A stretch of DNA of 6,947 bases, from the NCBI GenBank assembly GCA_903891375.1, contig CAITEL010000418.1:1-6947 (forward strand). Reading direction: 5' to 3'. Every line of letters starts with the position of its first letter. The first letter of the stretch is position 1. Shown here piece by piece: positions 1 through 6,909 of this stretch. This DNA is from an uncultured Neisseriaceae bacterium (GTDB lineage: Bacteria > Pseudomonadota > Gammaproteobacteria > Burkholderiales > UBA11063). A program made the position numbers and the translations under genes. The notes below the pieces were generated by a model. It did no database searches, was not told where the DNA came from, and saw only the letters and a program-made list of their open reading frames with translations.

Positions 1-1652
1 AATAATTGTAACTGTGATAAGAAATTAGTATTACCGTCAGCAAAAGTTGTTTTAGCTATATCTAAATCCCCATTAGCATAATCAATTAGACAACGTACAT
101 TTTTCATTAACCTTGAATAACTTGATTGAATCCAACTTTTAGTCGTAGATAATTCATGCAAAATATCTTTGGCTTGTTTAAATTTATCTAACTTAATCAA
201 ACCACGAACTTGATTGAGTTTTTCTTCCAAATAACATCGCTTAAAATTACTATTTGTTGTATCTAAAATCAATAATTTTTCTGCTATTCCCAATGTTTGT
301 TTTAGCGTTGTTTTTTTAGTTCTCGAATTATCAAAAAGCAGATATAAAATTTCTTTATCTTCAGGAAAATACTTATAAGCTTCTTTTAACCATTTAGTAT
401 ATTGCGTTTTGCTACCATTATTCAAATAGAACTTGAGAATGTTCAAATAACAATCTTTAGAGAATGGATCAAATTGTACGCTTTCCTCCAAAGCTGAAAT
501 ATAAAAGCCCTGCCAATCATCATGAAAATCTCGAGCGTCGTTTTCACATAATTTAGCATTAAATCTAAGAATTAGAGCTATTTCAAAATTATTTTCTTCA
601 TTTTTAGATTCTTTTTTAAGTAAATTAGCATATTGATCCCATACACAATGTGGACAAATGTTCTTATTCAACATACTCCGTAAACTTTTAAAATGGGCTG
701 TTTCTAATAGAGTTAATTTACCAAAATGATTTTCAAATAAGCCTAATTGTGATTGATCAAATAAAGCTAAGGAATAACATAATCGTCTTGCTCTACTAAG
801 TCCTATAACGTTTTTTTCATCAACAATAATATTAAGCAACTTCTTTGCGTCTAACTTAGCATTCACATCTAACAGTGAACGAAGATTTTTCCATAATGTT
901 TTGCTTCCTCCATTCATATATAATAATGACTCTGCTTCAATAAATTTCTTAGATAGAAGTGCTTGCCAAATCAAATTATGTGGAGCTAATTCTTGTTTAC
1001 ACAATATTTTTGATAATTCGTAAAATGGCGATGTTGCTGGAATATTTGCTACAGAGCTGGCCGTAACAACTGCTCTTTCATTAAGCGTCTCTTTTAAAAT
1101 TATTCGTAAATTTTTATATGGTGAACGATAAGAAATACCATCTAATGCCGTCTTTAATTGTTCTATTTGATTTAATGAAAAAGCATTAATAGCATTGCAT
1201 GCAAATGATTTATGCTTATTAAGTAAAGAAACTTCCCCAAATATTTCTTCCAATTTAGTAATTTCTTCCTCATTATGGTCTGATAAAAATAATGCGGCAA
1301 ATTTTTCTTCAATGAAAAACTGCTCGTCTTTTGACATTGTATCTATATATTTGCAATACATTTGTGCCGCCGTTATGTATTTTTGCATAATCAAAAGCCA
1401 ATTTATATGCAATCTGGCATGCGTACAATTGTTACAATACTGTTTATGGTTTTCCCACATAGTATTAGCTTCCTGATACATATTTTTTGCTGCTAATTCT
1501 TTAGCTCTTTCAATATAACATAATCCCAAATTATTTTGATACTCTGCTGATGGATATTGTTTATTTAAAATTTTATACATATCTAAGGCTTTTTTAAAGT
1601 TATTTTTATTAAAATAACTTTGAGCATCTTTATGGATTTCAAGTTGATTCAT
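1..1652 (-). CDS. TPR-like helical-repeat protein, 5' part of the gene (C-terminus off the left edge)
   Basis: An open frame on the minus strand starts at ATG 1652 and stays open for 550 codons to the window edge, so the true length is unknown. The start is firm: an in-frame TAA lies two codons upstream, and AGGAG sits 12 bases before the ATG, a rather long spacer. The protein looks wholly helical. Residues about 8-70 read as one or two TPR units (for example FKKALDMYKILNKQYP, then NNLGLCYIERAKEL); the rest is degenerate helical repeat with many Leu, Lys and Asn. No signal peptide or membrane segment is seen, so it is probably cytoplasmic. Two CxxC pairs stand out: CNNC at 73-76, followed by THARLH, and CPHC at 333-336. 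They could bind a metal or be redox-active, but this is a guess. It begins 19 bases after aceF and is probably co-transcribed with it. Sampled lines are richer in A+T than the dehydrogenase genes, which may mean weaker codon selection or acquisition. I do not recognise the specific family; TPR proteins usually act as scaffolds. Confidence 0.8.
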   Translation of the reverse strand, partial: MNQLEIHKDAQSYFNKNNFKKALDMYKILNKQYPSAEYQNNLGLCYIERAKELAAKNMYQEANTMWENHKQYCNNCTHARLHINWLLIMQKYITAAQMYCKYIDTMSKDEQFFIEEKFAALFLSDHNEEEITKLEEIFGEVSLLNKHKSFACNAINAFSLNQIEQLKTALDGISYRSPYKNLRIILKETLNERAVVTASSVANIPATSPFYELSKILCKQELAPHNLIWQALLSKKFIEAESLLYMNGGSKTLWKNLRSLLDVNAKLDAKKLLNIIVDEKNVIGLSRARRLCYSLALFDQSQLGLFENHFGKLTLLETAHFKSLRSMLNKNICPHCVWDQYANLLKKESKNEENNFEIALILRFNAKLCENDARDFHDDWQGFYISALEESVQFDPFSKDCYLNILKFYLNNGSKTQYTKWLKEAYKYFPEDKEILYLLFDNSRTKKTTLKQTLGIAEKLLILDTTNSNFKRCYLEEKLNQVRGLIKLDKFKQAKDILHELSTTKSWIQSSYSRLMKNVRCLIDYANGDLDIAKTTFADGNTNFLSQLQL

Positions 1653-1664
1653 ATCTTAGGTTTA

Positions 1665-1669
1665 CTCCT
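1665..1669 (-). promoter_or_regulatory. Ribosome binding site of the TPR-like gene
   Basis: AGGAG on the minus strand, inside TTAGGAGT just after the aceF stop codon. It is a strong Shine-Dalgarno core, but its 12-base spacer to the ATG at 1652 is longer than usual. No ATG, GTG or TTG lies closer and an in-frame TAA excludes a longer protein, so this site fixes the start. Confidence 0.6.
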
Positions 1670-1671
1670 AA

Positions 1672-2997
1672 CTATAATACTAAACGTCTAATATCAGATA
1701 TTGTTTTAGCTAAAAAGCTAGTAAATTTCGCCGCTAATGCCCCATCAATAATTCTATGATCATAAGATAAAGACAGCGGTAACATTAATTTGGGCAAAAA
1801 TTCTGTTCCATTATATACTGGTTTAATGCTAGATTTTGAAACTCCCAGTATTGCAACTTCTGGGGCATTTATAATCGGGGTAAATGCTGTACCACCAATA
1901 CCACCTAAACTTGAAATCGTAAATGAGCCACCTTGCATATCTGCTGGTTTAAGCCTACCTTCACGTGCCAATTTAGCAAGTTCGATAGTCTCACGTGCAA
2001 TCTCAATAATACCTTTTTTATCTGCGTCTTTTAATACTGGTACCACCAAACCATTTGGTGTGTCGGCAGCAAAACCTATATTAAAATATTTTTTATAAAT
2101 TAAATTATTACCATCAATCGAAGCATTGAATTCTGGGAATTTTTTTAACGCATAAACACTCGCCTTAATTAAAAACGCTAGCGGAGTGATTTTTGTATCA
2201 GTCTTTTTATACTCTTCGTTTAGTTCTTTACGGAAATTCTCTAACTCAGTAATATCAGCCTCATCAAATTGAGTGACATGTGGTATCATAACCCAGTTTC
2301 TAGCTAAATTAGCCCCAGATAATTTTTTAATCCGTGACAACTCTCTCACTTCAACTTCACCAAATTTTGTAAAATCAACTGTTGGCCATGGTAATAAATC
2401 TAAACCACCACCATTACCAGTAGTAACCCCTGACAACTGAATCTGCCCAGTTAATACATCTTTTATGTAGGCTTTAACGTTTTCTTCCGTAATACGTCCT
2501 TTTGTACCTGTGCCAGTAATTTTACCTAAATCAGCCCCAAGTTCCCTAGCTAATTTTCTGATTGATGGTGACGCAAATGCCTTAGAAAAAGACACTTCAT
2601 CTATGTTTACCACATGGTCTGAAACAGTTTTTGCTTGAGAGACTACTGTTGGTTCACTAATTTTTGTAGCGGCTGTAGGTAATTGCGCAATTACTAGTGT
2701 TTCCTCTTTAACTTCGTTAATCGTAGTTGTATTTATTTTTGCCTCAACATCTTTGGTGTCCGTCTCTATTTTTAGAATTAAGTCGCCTTCGCTTACTTTC
2801 GAGCCTACTACAATTGCGATTTCTTTAACTACACCTGAACATTCGGCTGGAACTTCCATTGTTGCTTTATCAGTCTCTAACATAATAAGGTTATCATCCT
2901 TATTGATTTTATCACCTATTTTTACATACATTTCAGCGACATTGACATTTGAACTCCCACCAATATCAGGAACTCTTAATTCAATTAAATTATTCAT
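1672..2997 (-). CDS. aceF: Pyruvate dehydrogenase complex E2, dihydrolipoyllysine acetyltransferase (single lipoyl domain)
   Basis: The 441-residue core enzyme transfers the acetyl group from lipoamide to CoA in the cytoplasmic pyruvate dehydrogenase complex. One lipoyl domain spans about residues 4-80, with the lipoylation site ETDKA at Lys44. A linker (about 81-140) rich in Thr, Val and Lys follows, then the peripheral-subunit-binding domain (about 142-178, SPSIRKLARELG and GTGTKGRITEENV), which in this family holds E1 and/or E3. The catalytic domain (about 215-441) ends with the active-site motif SYDHRIIDG, His414 and Asp418. The stretches LSRIKKLSGANLARNW and MIPHVTQFDEADITELE are typical of E2 partners of homodimeric E1. 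At 441 residues it is much shorter than the E. coli enzyme (about 630, three lipoyl domains), because only one lipoyl domain is present. The ATG has AAGGA 8 bases upstream and follows the diiron gene by 20 bases. Related 2-oxoglutarate or branched-chain E2s are unlikely given the aceE neighbour. Confidence 0.96.
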   Translation of the reverse strand: MNNLIELRVPDIGGSSNVNVAEMYVKIGDKINKDDNLIMLETDKATMEVPAECSGVVKEIAIVVGSKVSEGDLILKIETDTKDVEAKINTTTINEVKEETLVIAQLPTAATKISEPTVVSQAKTVSDHVVNIDEVSFSKAFASPSIRKLARELGADLGKITGTGTKGRITEENVKAYIKDVLTGQIQLSGVTTGNGGGLDLLPWPTVDFTKFGEVEVRELSRIKKLSGANLARNWVMIPHVTQFDEADITELENFRKELNEEYKKTDTKITPLAFLIKASVYALKKFPEFNASIDGNNLIYKKYFNIGFAADTPNGLVVPVLKDADKKGIIEIARETIELAKLAREGRLKPADMQGGSFTISSLGGIGGTAFTPIINAPEVAILGVSKSSIKPVYNGTEFLPKLMLPLSLSYDHRIIDGALAAKFTSFLAKTISDIRRLVL

Positions 2998-3017
2998 ATG
3001 TTTATTCCTTTTTCTAC

Positions 3018-3893
3018 CTATTCTATCGCTATATTTGCTAAAAACTGTTTACGTAGTTTATTAAGATCGCCAGCACTTTCAATTACTTCATTAAATAGCG
3101 TCGATAAATTATTAAAAATAGTTCTAATTACCATTTTTTCTTGATCTTTACCGAAGTCGATTTGCGTATCTAACCATTTTTCTAACCATGACGGATCTGG
3201 TAATCTGCTTTGTACTGTATCATTAGGAAAATTAGCTTTACTCACATGCAAGTTGGTTGGATGCAATGGTTTACCCGCAATGCCACTACTAGCCATCAAA
3301 ACACCAATTTTGGCAAAAGCCACTTTCGCTGTGTCCCCAAGTTTATCTATAGCTTTTCTCATGTATTTTAAATATGCACCACCATGACGTGCCTCATCTG
3401 CTGATAATACTTTATAAATTTGCTTAATAACTGGTTCGGTATGCCAAGCTGAAGCTTTTTTGTACCATTGAGTTAAACGCATTTCACCACAAAAATGTAA
3501 CATTAATGTTTCTAATGCAGGAGCTGGATCAAACTCAAAGCGCACCGCATGTAATTCATCTTCTGTTGGAAGTAAATCTGGACGAAAACGACGTAAATAC
3601 TCCATTAAAACTAAAGCGTGTTTTTGCTCTTCATAAAACCAAATCGACATAAATGCCGAAAAATCTGAATCATGTTTATTATCTCGTAAAAACATCTCTG
3701 TTGCAGGTAATGCTGACCATTCCGTTATTGCATTCATCTTTATTGTTTGCGCTTGTTCATCATTCAATAAATTTATATCAAATGTATCCCAGTTGATATC
3801 AGTTGCCATAACCCAGCGTGCTTTTTCTAAGTCTGCAAATAGTTTAGGATACAAAAAATCATTCTGCTCCTTATTTTTAGTAGTTTTAATCAC
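3018..3893 (-). CDS. Ferritin-like diiron protein (acyl-ACP desaturase/AurF-like fold), function unknown
   Basis: A soluble 291-residue protein with the four-helix diiron carboxylate signature. Visible ligand candidates are Glu58 or Glu66 on the first helix (ITEWSALPATEMFL), Glu89 and His92 in EEQKH, Glu137 in GEMRLTQWY, and Glu167 and His170 in DEARH. Two ExxH pairs with intervening Glu helices is the pattern of acyl-ACP desaturases, AurF-type oxygenases and related ferritin-like oxidases. It is longer than ferritin or bacterioferritin (about 160 residues), so iron storage is unlikely. I infer an O2-dependent oxidase, desaturase or hydroxylase; the substrate cannot be read from the sequence. 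There is no signal peptide or membrane helix. The start is GTG at 3893 with AAGGA 7 bases upstream; the next in-frame ATG is codon 29 and has no comparable support. The gene lies between aceE and aceF and ends 20 bases before aceF. That suggests co-expression with the dehydrogenase, though it is not a known subunit of it. Confidence 0.82.
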   Translation of the reverse strand: MIKTTKNKEQNDFLYPKLFADLEKARWVMATDINWDTFDINLLNDEQAQTIKMNAITEWSALPATEMFLRDNKHDSDFSAFMSIWFYEEQKHALVLMEYLRRFRPDLLPTEDELHAVRFEFDPAPALETLMLHFCGEMRLTQWYKKASAWHTEPVIKQIYKVLSADEARHGGAYLKYMRKAIDKLGDTAKVAFAKIGVLMASSGIAGKPLHPTNLHVSKANFPNDTVQSRLPDPSWLEKWLDTQIDFGKDQEKMVIRTIFNNLSTLFNEVIESAGDLNKLRKQFLANIAIE

Positions 3894-3900
3894 TTTTATA

Positions 3901-3905
3901 TCCTT
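3901..3905 (-). promoter_or_regulatory. Ribosome binding site supporting the GTG start of the diiron protein gene
   Basis: AAGGA on the minus strand, 7 bases before GTG 3893, within an A-rich stretch. Its spacing is ideal and no in-frame ATG is near, so the GTG is very probably the true start. Confidence 0.7.
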
Positions 3906-3955
3906 TTTATTATATTAAAATCTCAAATTCAAAAATATAGCTACTCACATTCGCA

Positions 3956-4015
3956 ATTTTATCGTTATATTTTTTCTAATACCGCGTATAAGTCGACAAA
4001 ATATGGCGATAAAAT
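3956..4015. repeat. Inverted repeat A, 18-base arms with 24-base loop
   Basis: Arms ATTTTATCGTTATATTTT (3956-3973) and AAAATATGGCGATAAAAT (3998-4015) match at 16 of 18 positions. The two differences are U-G pairs if the plus strand is folded and C-A mismatches on the minus strand. The loop holds a small inner ATAC-CGC-GTAT palindrome. The stem is too A+T-rich, and lacks a following U-run, to be a standard intrinsic terminator. Confidence 0.75.
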
Positions 4016-4019
4016 TATA
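4014..4019 (-). promoter_or_regulatory. Possible internal -10 box (TATAAT) for the diiron protein-aceF-TPR genes
   Basis: A perfect TATAAT reads on the minus strand exactly where hairpins B and A meet, 120 bases before the GTG start of the diiron gene. No good -35 hexamer or extended -10 TG is present at the proper distance. In A+T-rich DNA such hexamers occur by chance, so this is only a candidate. Confidence 0.2.
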
Positions 4020-4120
4020 CTTAACACGGGGCATGTATTGAGATTTCTGTTTTTGCTCCTGATGTACTATTGTACACGGCGCTCATCAAAAACCTCAATT
4101 TGTGCCCGTGCTAATGTATA
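4016..4120. repeat. Inverted repeat B, 105-base imperfect long hairpin
   Basis: Paired blocks from outside in are TATAC/GTATA (4016-4020 with 4116-4120), TTAACACGGGGCA with TGCCCGTGCTAA (4021-4033 with 4103-4114, one extra G), ATTGAG/CTCAAT (4037-4042 with 4094-4099), GTTTTTG/CAAAAAC (4049-4055 with 4087-4093) and TGTAC/GTACA (4063-4067 with 4072-4076) around a TATT loop. Internal loops interrupt it. Its G+C-rich outer stem stands out from the surroundings. The A/C difference at 4024 and 4111 becomes a G-U pair in the minus-strand transcript. It starts 15 bases after the aceE stop and is not followed by a U-run. Confidence 0.75.
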
Positions 4121-4135
4121 GTGCAGGTGAGTAAT

Positions 4136-6805
4136 CTATACTTGCCAAGGGTTTAGTTTATTACTATTTATGTTATATTTTTGTATCGCCTCTTGTACTA
4201 ATTTAACATCAATTAAACCTTTATCCGCAAGTCCTTTTAAGGCTGCAACAACTACGTAATATCTATTTACTTCAAAAAACTCTCTCAATGCCACACGTAA
4301 ATCTGATCTACCAAAACCATCTGTACCTAATACAGTGTATGAGCCTGGTACATACTCACGGATTTGATCCGCATAATTACGAATATAATCTGTTGATGCC
4401 ACTGTAACCATTGCTTTAGTTTTTTCTAATTGTGCGGTTACAAATGCTTTTTGTGCTTTTTTGGTTGGGTTTAACATATTATAACGTGTAACATTCATCC
4501 CATCACGGCGTAATTTATTAAACGAAGTTGCAGAGAATATATTTGCCGACACACCAAAATCTTCAGATAATAAATCAGCAGCAGCAATAACCTCACGAAA
4601 AATGGTTCCACTACCCAGTAAATTGACTGTCAATTTATTTGATTTTTTACCCACTGTTTTAAATAAATAACAACCATTAATTAAATCATCTTCAATGTTT
4701 TTTGGCATTTCAGGATGAGAGTAGTTTTCATTCATTAGAGTTATATAGAAGAATTTATCTTTGTTTTCTACATACATTTCTTTTAAGCCATGGCGAATTA
4801 TAGTCACGACCTCATAAGCAAAAGTTGGATCAAAACTCTCACAAGTAGGAATCAAACCAGCTTGAATATGGCTATGACCATCTTCATGTTGTAAACCTTC
4901 TCCATTTATGGTGGTTCTACCAGCAGTGCCACCAATTAAGAAGCCACGTGCTCGCATATCACCAGCAGCCCACGCTAAATCACCAACACGTTGAAAGCCA
5001 AACATTGAGTAATAAATATAAAATGGAATTGTTACAACACCATGATTAGCATAGCTTGTAGCTGAAGCTATCCACGTAGAAATAGCTCCTGGTTCATTGA
5101 TCCCTTCTTGGAAAATTTGTCCTTTAATATCTTCTTTATAAAACATCAATTGCGAAGAGTCCTCAGGCGTATATTTTTGACCACCATGATTCCAAATACC
5201 TAATTGGCGAAACATTCCCTCCATACCAAAAGTTCTTGATTCATCAGGCACAATTGGTACAATCAACTTACCAATTTCTTTATCTTTAACCAAAGTGTTT
5301 AACATCCGTACAAATGCCATAGTAGTTGACATTTCACGCTCACCAGTATCTTTTAATAAATTTTCAAAAGCAGCTAAATCTGGAATTTTAATTTTAGCTT
5401 CTAGTGGCTTACGAATAGGATAATAGCCACCTAATTTCTCCCGTTTTTCGTGTATGTATTTATATTCTGGAGAACCCACCTCTGGTTGTAAAAATGGGAA
5501 TTCATTAATTTCTTTCTCTGTTAACGGAATAGCGAATTTTTCACAAATATGTTTTAATGTATCAACCGATAGTTTCTTTTGATTATGAGCAACGTTTTGT
5601 GATTCACCCTCGCCTTTCATACCATAACCTTTGATAGTCTTAGCTAAAATAAGCACTGGTTTACCTTCACAATTATTGACCGCTTCAGAATATGCTGAGT
5701 ATATTTTATCTAAATCATGACCACCACGTGTTAACTTCCAAATATCTTCATCACTTAAATCACTCACTAAATTTAAAGTCTCTTGAAATTTACCAAAAAA
5801 TTTCTCACGAATATATGCGCCATCTTTAGAGCGATAAGCCTGATACTCGCCATCTACAGTCTCCATCATTAATTGTTTTAATTTGCCAGTTGTGTCTTTT
5901 TCAAGTAATATATCCCAACCACTACCCCAAACAATTTTTATAACTTTCCACCCAGCACCAGTAAATAAACCTTCCATTTCCTGAATGATTTTACCATTAC
6001 CATTAACAGGTCCATCAAGACGCTGTAAGTTACAATTAATTACAAAAATTAAATTATCTAATCTTTCACGTGATGCAATATGAATATTACCCAAAGTCTC
6101 AGGCTCTGAAGTCTCACCATCGCCAATAAAACACCACACTTTACGTCCATCAACGTTAGCTAATTCTCTATCTCCCATATATTTCATAAATCGTGCTTGA
6201 TAAATTGACATCAATGGACCTAAACCCATAGATACCGTAGGAAACTGCCAGTAATTTGGCATTAGCCATGGGTGTGGGTAGGATGATAAACCTGGTTTTG
6301 CTGATTCTTGACGAAAATTAGTTAATTGTTCTTCAGTTAATCTACCCTCAACAAAACTTCTAGCATATATACCTGGTGAAGAATGACCTTGAAAGAAGAC
6401 CATATCACCATAACAGTCCCCATGTGGTGCACGCCAAAAATGATTAAATCCAACTTCATATAAACTTGATGACGACGCATATGATGCAATATGTCCACCT
6501 AATTCAGTGCTGATTTTATTTGCTTTAAGAACCATAGCAGTAGCGTTCCAACGGATTAATGCTGATATTTTGTTTTCTATTTCTTTATTGCCTGGATACA
6601 CAGTTTGCTTTGCAACTGGAATTGTATTTATGTAATCTGTAACTGTAGCACCCAACACGTTTATTCCTGCACGATTTTTTAATCTTGCTGCTACTTCTTT
6701 AATTAAAAATTCCGCATTATGTACCGAGTCATAATCTATAACGTTATCTATCGAATCTTGCCACTCTTGTAGCTGTAAATTATCTATCGAACTGTTTTCA
6801 CTCAT
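4136..6805 (-). CDS. aceE: Pyruvate dehydrogenase complex E1, homodimeric type
   Basis: This thiamine-diphosphate enzyme decarboxylates pyruvate and reductively acetylates the lipoyl group of E2. Counting from ATG 6805 it has 889 residues, close to E. coli AceE (887). The ThDP/Mg motif runs from GDGETSEPE (228-236) to NCNLQRLDGP, with Asp229, Asn259 and Gln261 as expected metal ligands. Active-site residues known in E. coli are all present: His105 in GGHIASYAS, His141 in FQGHSSPGIYAR, His407 in VAHNQKK, Glu571 in EGINEPGA and His640 in GEGLQHEDGHSH. The middle pyrimidine-binding and C-terminal domains are complete and no frameshift is seen. The frame also permits GTG 6814 and ATG 6808, but the GTG lies inside the Shine-Dalgarno sequence; AGGTG is 6 bases from ATG 6805 and only 3 from 6808. 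It ends NPWQV-TAG, and the TAG lies within the outer repeat of the downstream element. It is the probable first gene of the operon. Confidence 0.97.
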   Translation of the reverse strand: MSENSSIDNLQLQEWQDSIDNVIDYDSVHNAEFLIKEVAARLKNRAGINVLGATVTDYINTIPVAKQTVYPGNKEIENKISALIRWNATAMVLKANKISTELGGHIASYASSSSLYEVGFNHFWRAPHGDCYGDMVFFQGHSSPGIYARSFVEGRLTEEQLTNFRQESAKPGLSSYPHPWLMPNYWQFPTVSMGLGPLMSIYQARFMKYMGDRELANVDGRKVWCFIGDGETSEPETLGNIHIASRERLDNLIFVINCNLQRLDGPVNGNGKIIQEMEGLFTGAGWKVIKIVWGSGWDILLEKDTTGKLKQLMMETVDGEYQAYRSKDGAYIREKFFGKFQETLNLVSDLSDEDIWKLTRGGHDLDKIYSAYSEAVNNCEGKPVLILAKTIKGYGMKGEGESQNVAHNQKKLSVDTLKHICEKFAIPLTEKEINEFPFLQPEVGSPEYKYIHEKREKLGGYYPIRKPLEAKIKIPDLAAFENLLKDTGEREMSTTMAFVRMLNTLVKDKEIGKLIVPIVPDESRTFGMEGMFRQLGIWNHGGQKYTPEDSSQLMFYKEDIKGQIFQEGINEPGAISTWIASATSYANHGVVTIPFYIYYSMFGFQRVGDLAWAAGDMRARGFLIGGTAGRTTINGEGLQHEDGHSHIQAGLIPTCESFDPTFAYEVVTIIRHGLKEMYVENKDKFFYITLMNENYSHPEMPKNIEDDLINGCYLFKTVGKKSNKLTVNLLGSGTIFREVIAAADLLSEDFGVSANIFSATSFNKLRRDGMNVTRYNMLNPTKKAQKAFVTAQLEKTKAMVTVASTDYIRNYADQIREYVPGSYTVLGTDGFGRSDLRVALREFFEVNRYYVVVAALKGLADKGLIDVKLVQEAIQKYNINSNKLNPWQV

Positions 6806-6811
6806 CATTTT

Positions 6812-6816
6812 CACCT
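6812..6816 (-). promoter_or_regulatory. aceE ribosome binding site that decides the start
   Basis: AGGTG within TTTAGGTGAAAATGATG on the minus strand. It is 6 bases from ATG 6805 (good), 3 bases from ATG 6808 (tight), and it contains the GTG at 6814, which therefore cannot be the start. Translation most likely begins MSENSS. Confidence 0.7.
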
Positions 6817-6881
6817 AAAAATTGCAAATAAAATTAATTTTTTATCAAATATTAATTATTTTTGACAGAATTAATGGCATT

Positions 6882-6890
6882 AGTATACCA
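6882..6890 (-). promoter_or_regulatory. Probable aceE promoter, extended -10 (TGGTATACT)
   Basis: The minus strand reads TGGTATACT, matching the extended -10 consensus TGnTATAAT at 8 of 9 positions, with N free. No convincing -35 hexamer lies 16-18 bases upstream, which extended -10 promoters tolerate. The start of transcription would fall near 6875, giving an A+T-rich leader of about 70 bases with no clear riboswitch-like structure. No PdhR-type ATTGGTnnnACCAAT box is seen. Confidence 0.45.
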
Positions 6891-6891
6891 T

Positions 6892-6909
6892 GAGTCATCA
6901 CTCTTGAGT
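6892..6909. promoter_or_regulatory. Short ACTC/GAGT palindromes just upstream of the -10 box
   Basis: The plus strand reads GAGT-CATC-ACTC-TT-GAGT, so two short inverted repeats share a central ACTC. They fill the space where the -35 region of the aceE promoter would lie, a usual place for an operator. The half-sites are only 4 bases, so chance is possible, and no known regulator site is matched. Confidence 0.2.

Larger units (their letters stand above)
3936..4140. repeat. 205-bp nested palindromic element: outer inverted repeat enclosing two abutting hairpins
   Basis: The aceE to diiron-gene gap is almost filled by nested inverted repeats. Outer arms are TATAGCTACTCAC (3936-3948) and GTGAGTAATCTATA (4127-4140); on the minus strand they form about 13 pairs with one bulged A and one G-U. 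Inside lie a 60-base hairpin (3956-4015) and a 105-base hairpin (4016-4120) that touch with no spacer, so the fold is a three-way junction. The right arm includes the last bases and stop codon of aceE. Wobble pairs favour the minus (transcribed) strand in the outer stem and long hairpin, but the plus strand in the short hairpin. It could be a decayed MITE or palindromic repeat with TA-rich ends, or a structured mRNA spacer. Copy number elsewhere cannot be judged from this window. Confidence 0.6.

Noticed and set aside
331..342. Other coding or RNA genes in the gap-free left part, such as a plus-strand gene or tRNA
   Set aside because: The minus-strand frame is continuous through the whole stretch from 1652 to the edge, and no tRNA-like fold or plus-strand gene was recognised.
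645..656. CPHC in the TPR-like protein as a DsbA active site
   Set aside because: The surrounding residues (NKNICPHCVWDQY) lack the hydrophobic strand and thioredoxin fold context of DsbA; only the four residues agree.
1195..1476. Plus-strand open frame of 93 codons
   Set aside because: It lies wholly inside the TPR-like gene on the other strand, has no convincing ribosome binding site, and its translation resembles no protein I know.
1790..2098. Plus-strand open frame of 102 codons
   Set aside because: Antisense shadow of the aceF catalytic domain.
2753..3064. Plus-strand open frame of 103 codons
   Set aside because: Antisense shadow of the aceF lipoyl domain and the aceF/diiron gene junction.
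3018..3893. Ferritin or bacterioferritin iron-storage protein
   Set aside because: The protein is nearly twice the usual length, and its spacing of Glu and ExxH motifs fits desaturase/AurF-like diiron enzymes better.
4016..4120. Integron attC-like site
   Set aside because: The left edge ACTTAAC fits RYYYAAC, but the right edge lacks GTTRRRY. There is no cassette array or integrase.
3956..4120. Rho-independent terminator for aceE
   Set aside because: Neither hairpin is followed by a U-run on the minus strand; the first is long and interrupted, the second A+T-rich.
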